64,000 bases of DNA from positions 142,944 to 206,943 of the forward strand of contig CP141729.1 in the NCBI GenBank assembly GCA_035621215.1, read 5' to 3'. A model generated the notes under the pieces. It was not told where the DNA came from. It worked only from the letters and a program-made list of their open reading frames with translations, and ran no database searches. Both the position numbers and the translations under genes were made by a program. Below, piece after piece: positions 60,542 through 64,000 of the stretch; within the stretch, counting starts at the first letter, position 1; each line of letters starts with the position of its first letter. This stretch comes from Oscillospiraceae bacterium MB08-C2-2 (lineage in GTDB: Bacteria > Bacillota > Clostridia > Oscillospirales > Ruminococcaceae).

Positions 60542-61684
60542 TTAAGCGAGATCAGCATCGGTGTAGTAACCGGAGGAGATAAGGAGTTCCTTGTAGTTAT
60601 CAATGGTGCAGGCAACGGGATCGCAGAGGAAGGAGGGGATGATGCCTGTGCCGTTGTCGTAGGTTTGAGTGTCGTTGATTTCAGGAGCGGAACCCTTAAG
60701 AATGGCATCAACCATCTTAACAACCTGAGAGGCCAGAGTACGGGTATCTTTGAAAACAGACATGCTGTGAGTGCCAGCGAGAATGTTCTTGACAGCAGGC
60801 TTGTCGCAGTCCTGACCGGTGATAACGGGGAAGTTTTCAGCAGTGAAGCCAGCGGCTACCAAAGCATTGGTGATACCATTGGCAACAGAGTCATTGCTGG
60901 AAAGAACAGCGTGGAGAGGAGTACCGTTGGGGCTGTAACCCTGAGAAGAAACAAGGTTTTCCATGCGCTTCTGGCTTTCTTCTGTGCTCCAACCAGGGGT
61001 AGCGCATTGCTCTTTAGCAGTCTGTCCGCTCTTAACGACCAGCTTGCCGCTGTCGATGTAGGGCTTCAGAACTTCCATGGCGCCGCCAAAGAAGAAGTTG
61101 ATGTTGTTGTCATCAGGAGAGCCGGTAAAGAGCTCGATGTTAAAAGGACCAGCGGCATTTTTAAGATCAAGAGCTTCTTCAATGTATGTACCCTGAAGCT
61201 TGCCAACCTTCCAGTTATCAAAGCTGGCGTAGTAGGAGATGGCATCGCTGTTCATGATCAGGCGATCATAAGCGATAACAGGGATGTTGGCGTTTTTAGC
61301 ACTGTCGAGAACAGTGGTGAGAGCGCTGCCGTCGATAGCGGCAATAACGAGAACACCGCAGCCGCCGGAGATCATGTTTTCGATCTGGGCAACCTGTGTG
61401 GGGATGTCGTTGTCGCCGGCATACTGCAGATCAACTTCGTAACCAGCGGCTTCAAGAAGCTGTTTCATGTTGCTGCCATCTTGATTCCAGCGCTGAAGAC
61501 TTTGAGTGGGCATGGAAACACCGACCTTGGTGTTGGAGTTGGGTGTGGATTCAGGAGCCGGAGCAGTAGAAGATGCCGGTGTGCTTGCCGGATCGGTAGA
61601 GGAAGAGGGAGCAGGACTGCCGCCGCAGGCGGCCATACTTAACGCCATGGTCAGTGCCAATAACAGTGATAGTGCTTTTTTCAT
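60542..61684 (-). CDS. xylF: Xylose-type sugar-binding lipoprotein (XylF/ChvE-like)
   Basis: This 380-residue type I binding protein starts with the lipoprotein signal MKKALSLLLALTMALSMAAC and a Ser/Pro/Thr spacer. The mature region has GVSMPTQSLQRWNQDGSNM, PVIAYDRLIMNSDAISYYAS (sugar contacts Asp-Arg) and GQDCDKPAVKNILAGTHSMS, characteristic of XylF and ChvE. It is the first gene of the operon. The promoter and operator lie 130-180 bp upstream. Confidence 0.93.
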   Translation of the reverse strand: MKKALSLLLALTMALSMAACGGSPAPSSSTDPASTPASSTAPAPESTPNSNTKVGVSMPTQSLQRWNQDGSNMKQLLEAAGYEVDLQYAGDNDIPTQVAQIENMISGGCGVLVIAAIDGSALTTVLDSAKNANIPVIAYDRLIMNSDAISYYASFDNWKVGKLQGTYIEEALDLKNAAGPFNIELFTGSPDDNNINFFFGGAMEVLKPYIDSGKLVVKSGQTAKEQCATPGWSTEESQKRMENLVSSQGYSPNGTPLHAVLSSNDSVANGITNALVAAGFTAENFPVITGQDCDKPAVKNILAGTHSMSVFKDTRTLASQVVKMVDAILKGSAPEINDTQTYDNGTGIIPSFLCDPVACTIDNYKELLISSGYYTDADLA

Positions 61685-61806
61685 GTTCTAAACCTCCATT
61701 GTTTGTGTGTGAAATATACTTACTCGGTGATCTCACCGAAGGGGGCTGATAAAAGAAGAATATTCCAGTGATTGGAAATCAATGCAAATTGGAAAAAAAT
61801 TTCGTT

Positions 61807-61863
61807 TCGTGCTCGTGCACGTTTGTGTGATTTAAGAATAAAGGATTTTTATTGCAAAGTCAA
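61807..61863 (-). promoter_or_regulatory. xyl operon promoter with downstream operator
   Basis: On the minus strand TTGACT (rc of 61858-61863), 17 bp, TATTCT (rc of 61835-61840). Immediately downstream of the expected start is the palindromic site CGTGCTCGTGCACG (within 61807-61825). Binding there would block transcription. The same core, TCGTGCTCG-GC, recurs at 61959-61977. Confidence 0.75.
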
Positions 61864-61958
61864 TCTCAAAAAGCTGTTTGATAGAATTTCTAACAATATA
61901 TATAAACTGAAATATCTATAATTGTGCATTAATCACTAGGGATTTTTTTAGATTTATA

Positions 61959-62009
61959 TCGTGCTCGAGCCACTTTGGTATTTACAAAATTGTGTTTTTG
62001 TCGTACAAT
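61959..62009 (+). promoter_or_regulatory. lacI-type gene promoter with upstream operator copy
   Basis: TTTACA (61981-61986), 17 bp, TACAAT (62004-62009). The second operator-like site, CGTGCTCGAGCCAC (within 61959-61977), ends 3 bp before the -35. The two sites are about 150 bp apart, so looping is possible. Confidence 0.7.
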
Positions 62010-62049
62010 TAAAACAATAGCATTTTACTGCAGAAAGTGGTGAAGGCCA

Positions 62050-63078
62050 ATGGCGACTATTAAGGAGATTGCGTATCTAGCAGGCGTATCACGCGGCACA
62101 GTGGACCGCGTTCTCAATAACCGTGGGGCTGTAAATCCGCAAACGGCACAAAAAGTAAAAGAAATTGCAAAAGCCATTAACTATATCCCAAACCGTGCGG
62201 GGAGAACTCTGGCGGTAAAAAAGAAACAGCTCAAGTTTGGTTTTATTTTATTTGGCAGCACCTCCAGCAATCCGTTCTTCTTGGATATGGTGTGTGGGAT
62301 CGAGGATCGGAGCGAATCACTCAAAGAATATGGCGTAACCGTTTCTGTTCGTTATGCGGTGATTGATAATCCGGATTATCAGGTGCAGCTGATCGATGAG
62401 CTGCTGTTGGAGGGAATAGATGGGCTGGCCATTACGCCGATCAACCATCCCGCCGTGTTTAGGCGTCTGAAAAAGCTGACAAGGTCAGGCTTCCCTGTGG
62501 TAACTGCTAATAGTGATATCCCTGATTGTGGGAGAATTGCCTATGTAGGGAGCAATTATTATAAAAGCGGAACCACTGCTGCTGGGTTGATGAATCTGGT
62601 ATGCAGAGAAGGCGCCAAAGTGGGAATTGTCATTGGATCGCCATGGGTCTTGTGTCATTCTGAGCGTGTGGCTGGGTTTACGGATCATATTAAAAGATAT
62701 TATCCGCACATTCAGGTTGTGGATACGGTAATTAACAATGATGATGATTTGGATAGTCTTTCAGTCACTCGAAAATTGCTGAAGGCTTATCCGGAGATTG
62801 ATTCGCTTTATTTGGCGGCGGCTGGTGTTCAGGGTGCCTGCCGGGCTGTAAAAGATATGAATTTGCTGGGAAAGCTGAATATTATCAGCTACGATACCAC
62901 TGCACCAACACGGCAGTTGGTGGAAGAAGGCGCGATCATAGCCACCATTGCCCAGAGTCCTTTTACCCAGGGCTCCAAGCCCTTAGATATTCTGATGGAT
63001 TATGTGGGCATGGGGATTAGGCCGGAAAAGGAATTCTATTACACAAGGCTGGAGATCAAGATTAAAGAAAATATTTGA
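62050..63078 (+). CDS. LacI family regulator of the xyl operon
   Basis: This 342-residue regulator has the LacI helix-turn-helix at the N-terminus (TIKEIAYLAGVSRGTVDRVL then NNRGAVNPQTAQKVKEIA), a hinge helix (NRAGRTLAVKKK) and a periplasmic-binding-protein-type sensor similar to sugar-binding proteins (FGFILFGSTSSNPFFLDMV ... INIISYDTTAP-type). It is divergent from xylF, with two matching operator sites between. Its ligand is therefore probably xylose, by inference. This is not a XylR of the ROK type. Confidence 0.9.
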   Translation: MATIKEIAYLAGVSRGTVDRVLNNRGAVNPQTAQKVKEIAKAINYIPNRAGRTLAVKKKQLKFGFILFGSTSSNPFFLDMVCGIEDRSESLKEYGVTVSVRYAVIDNPDYQVQLIDELLLEGIDGLAITPINHPAVFRRLKKLTRSGFPVVTANSDIPDCGRIAYVGSNYYKSGTTAAGLMNLVCREGAKVGIVIGSPWVLCHSERVAGFTDHIKRYYPHIQVVDTVINNDDDLDSLSVTRKLLKAYPEIDSLYLAAAGVQGACRAVKDMNLLGKLNIISYDTTAPTRQLVEEGAIIATIAQSPFTQGSKPLDILMDYVGMGIRPEKEFYYTRLEIKIKENI

Positions 63079-63152
63079 TTGACTACTATAAAAATTCAAG
63101 TTGTTCTATAATGAGATTGACTAGAAAAGTTACATATTGTTTGTTTAAAATG

Positions 63153-63195
63153 AAAAACATCCTCCCGTACAATTTTGTACGGGAGGATGTTTTTT
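63153..63195. terminator. Bidirectional terminator after the LacI-type gene
   Basis: ACATCCTCCCGTAC pairs with GTACGGGAGGATGT (arms within 63153-63170 and 63177-63190), loop AATTTT, with TTTTTT after and AAAA before. Confidence 0.93.
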
Positions 63196-63210
63196 GTGTA
63201 AATAGTGCGT

Positions 63211-63250
63211 GATCAGCCGGGAAGGGAAATAATTCGAATCCCGGCTGATC
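63211..63250. terminator. Hairpin downstream of the surface protein gene
   Basis: GATCAGCCGGGA (63211-63222) pairs with TCCCGGCTGATC (63239-63250), 16-nt loop. No T-run of its own, but the neighbouring terminator at 63153-63195 would act on the same minus-strand transcript. Confidence 0.55.
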
Positions 63251-63331
63251 ACCACTATTCCTCATTTATTCAAGTGGAAATATGGATATGATATGGATAT
63301 ATAGGAATTAGATATAGAATATGGAAAGGGG

Positions 63332-64000
63332 TTAAGCGGTTACACGAATCGTGAACTGCATGCTGACACCATTGTGAGCCTTGGCTTCGATGATGGCAAA
63401 ACCGGTCTTGCTGGTGGCTTTGACAATACCGTTTTGATCCACAGTGGCGATGGCGGGATTCAGAGAAACCCAAGTAACATCCTTGATGGTGGCATTCTCA
63501 GGATCGATAACGGCGGTAAGCTTAACAGTCTTGTTTCGCTTAACCGTTTCGTCACCCTCAATGCGGATGGCCTCTACTTCAATGATCTCGCCGGGGTCGA
63601 TTTCTTTCAGCTGAGCAATTGCATTACGCAAAGCAGCAAGAGCAGAGTCAACGGCACCCTGATCGGCTTGATCATCCGAAAGAACATCCTTGGCCGTGTT
63701 CAGAGCGGTTCTCAGAACGGCCCAGGTCTCGGGGGTGTAGTCGGCCTGATTCAAGGCTTCTGCCTCTTCTGCCACAGTTTCCAGCTCTGTCTTATCAACA
63801 GGGGCGGAATCGGCAGTCAACTCCACAGTAATGGTGGCCTGAGCGCCTACTGTAAAGGAAGAAGTCTTGGTCTGGTAGCCCTGCGCACTTACAGTGTAGC
63901 TGTATTCACCGGGAGCCAGATCATAAATCAAAGCGTTTGCAGCGGTGGGAGCCACAACGTCGCCTGCGCTGTTTCTTACCTCAACGGCTGCATTTGCAGG
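63332..64000 (-). CDS. Surface protein C-terminus with PEGA-like, FIVAR and Ig-like (BIG2) domains (5' end outside window)
   Basis: About 222 C-terminal residues are visible and the frame stays open to the right edge. In order: a beta-rich PEGA/carboxypeptidase-like domain (LIYDLAPGEYSYTVSAQGYQ), a helical FIVAR-type segment (ADYTPETWAVLRTALNTAKD), then a BIG2 Ig-like domain (RNKTVKLTAVIDPENATIKD, VDQNGIVKATSKTG) that reaches the C-terminus (FTIRVTA). No anchor follows. These modules are usual in large secreted glycan-active or adhesive proteins. The catalytic part, if any, is outside. Confidence 0.85.
   Translation of the reverse strand, partial: PANAAVEVRNSAGDVVAPTAANALIYDLAPGEYSYTVSAQGYQTKTSSFTVGAQATITVELTADSAPVDKTELETVAEEAEALNQADYTPETWAVLRTALNTAKDVLSDDQADQGAVDSALAALRNAIAQLKEIDPGEIIEVEAIRIEGDETVKRNKTVKLTAVIDPENATIKDVTWVSLNPAIATVDQNGIVKATSKTGFAIIEAKAHNGVSMQFTIRVTA

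Overview
The window comes from a spore-forming, anaerobic member of the Clostridia. It looks like an Oscillospirales/Ruminococcaceae-type gut bacterium, but this placement is an inference. The evidence is a gerA-type spore germination operon, a V-type ATPase, a diaminopimelate aminotransferase (DapL) lysine branch, a type III glutamine synthetase, a modular ('archaeal-type') glutamate synthase, canonical sigma-A promoters, purine-rich ribosome binding sites and frequent TTG/GTG starts. No rRNA, tRNA, CRISPR array, integrase or intact transposase was seen.

Layout. 1-3.3 kb (-): V-ATPase subunits G/H, C and I, running off the left edge. 3.5-7.1 kb (-): NAD synthase, ACT protein (UPF0237) and UPF0210 protein. 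7.2-14.1 kb (+): PHP phosphatase, CPBP membrane protease and a type IIA topoisomerase pair (parE/parC-like). 14.2-16.9 kb (-): flavodoxin-family oxidoreductase plus PadR regulator, bracketed by an inverted pair of about 160-bp repeats. 16.9-19.1 kb (-): a secreted protein. 19.4-30.7 kb (-): two ABC-transporter operons. One is of the iron/hexose-phosphate/aminoethylphosphonate type with a PfkB kinase. The other is ribose-type with a divergent DhaK/DhaL pair. 31.1-35.3 kb (+): gerA-type germinant receptor. 35.4-44.5 kb (-): glnA, an ANTAR regulator, carA, a carB-dapF fusion, nadE and dapL. 45-50 kb (-): five-gene glutamate synthase operon. 50.4-52.8 kb (+): glnN. 53-54.2 kb (-): CDP-alcohol phosphatidyltransferase and MnmM. 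54.7-61.9 kb (-): xylose operon xylA, xylB, xylH, xylG, xylF. 62-63.1 kb (+): its divergent LacI-type regulator. 63.3-64 kb (-): C-terminus of a surface protein.

How the genes work together. About 17 kb is devoted to ammonia and glutamine: two glutamine synthetases (types I and III), a ferredoxin-linked glutamate synthase in pieces, carbamoyl-phosphate synthase, NAD synthetase and two diaminopimelate enzymes. An ANTAR antiterminator with a degenerate receiver domain is encoded beside glnA. The glnN and glutamate-synthase leaders both carry a small hairpin with the same hexaloop (AAAGGC), which competes with an intrinsic terminator directly after a sigma-A promoter. This is the layout expected of ANTAR-controlled attenuation, so the window probably shows a compact RNA-based nitrogen regulon.

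Other notable points. An NAD synthase has lost all three residues of its glutaminase triad. A DhaK homologue lacks the substrate-binding histidine. carB and dapF are fused in one frame. Intergenic regions hold several families of dispersed, hairpin-rich, non-coding repeats, some with changes that preserve pairing. A 165-bp MITE-like element lies near xylA.
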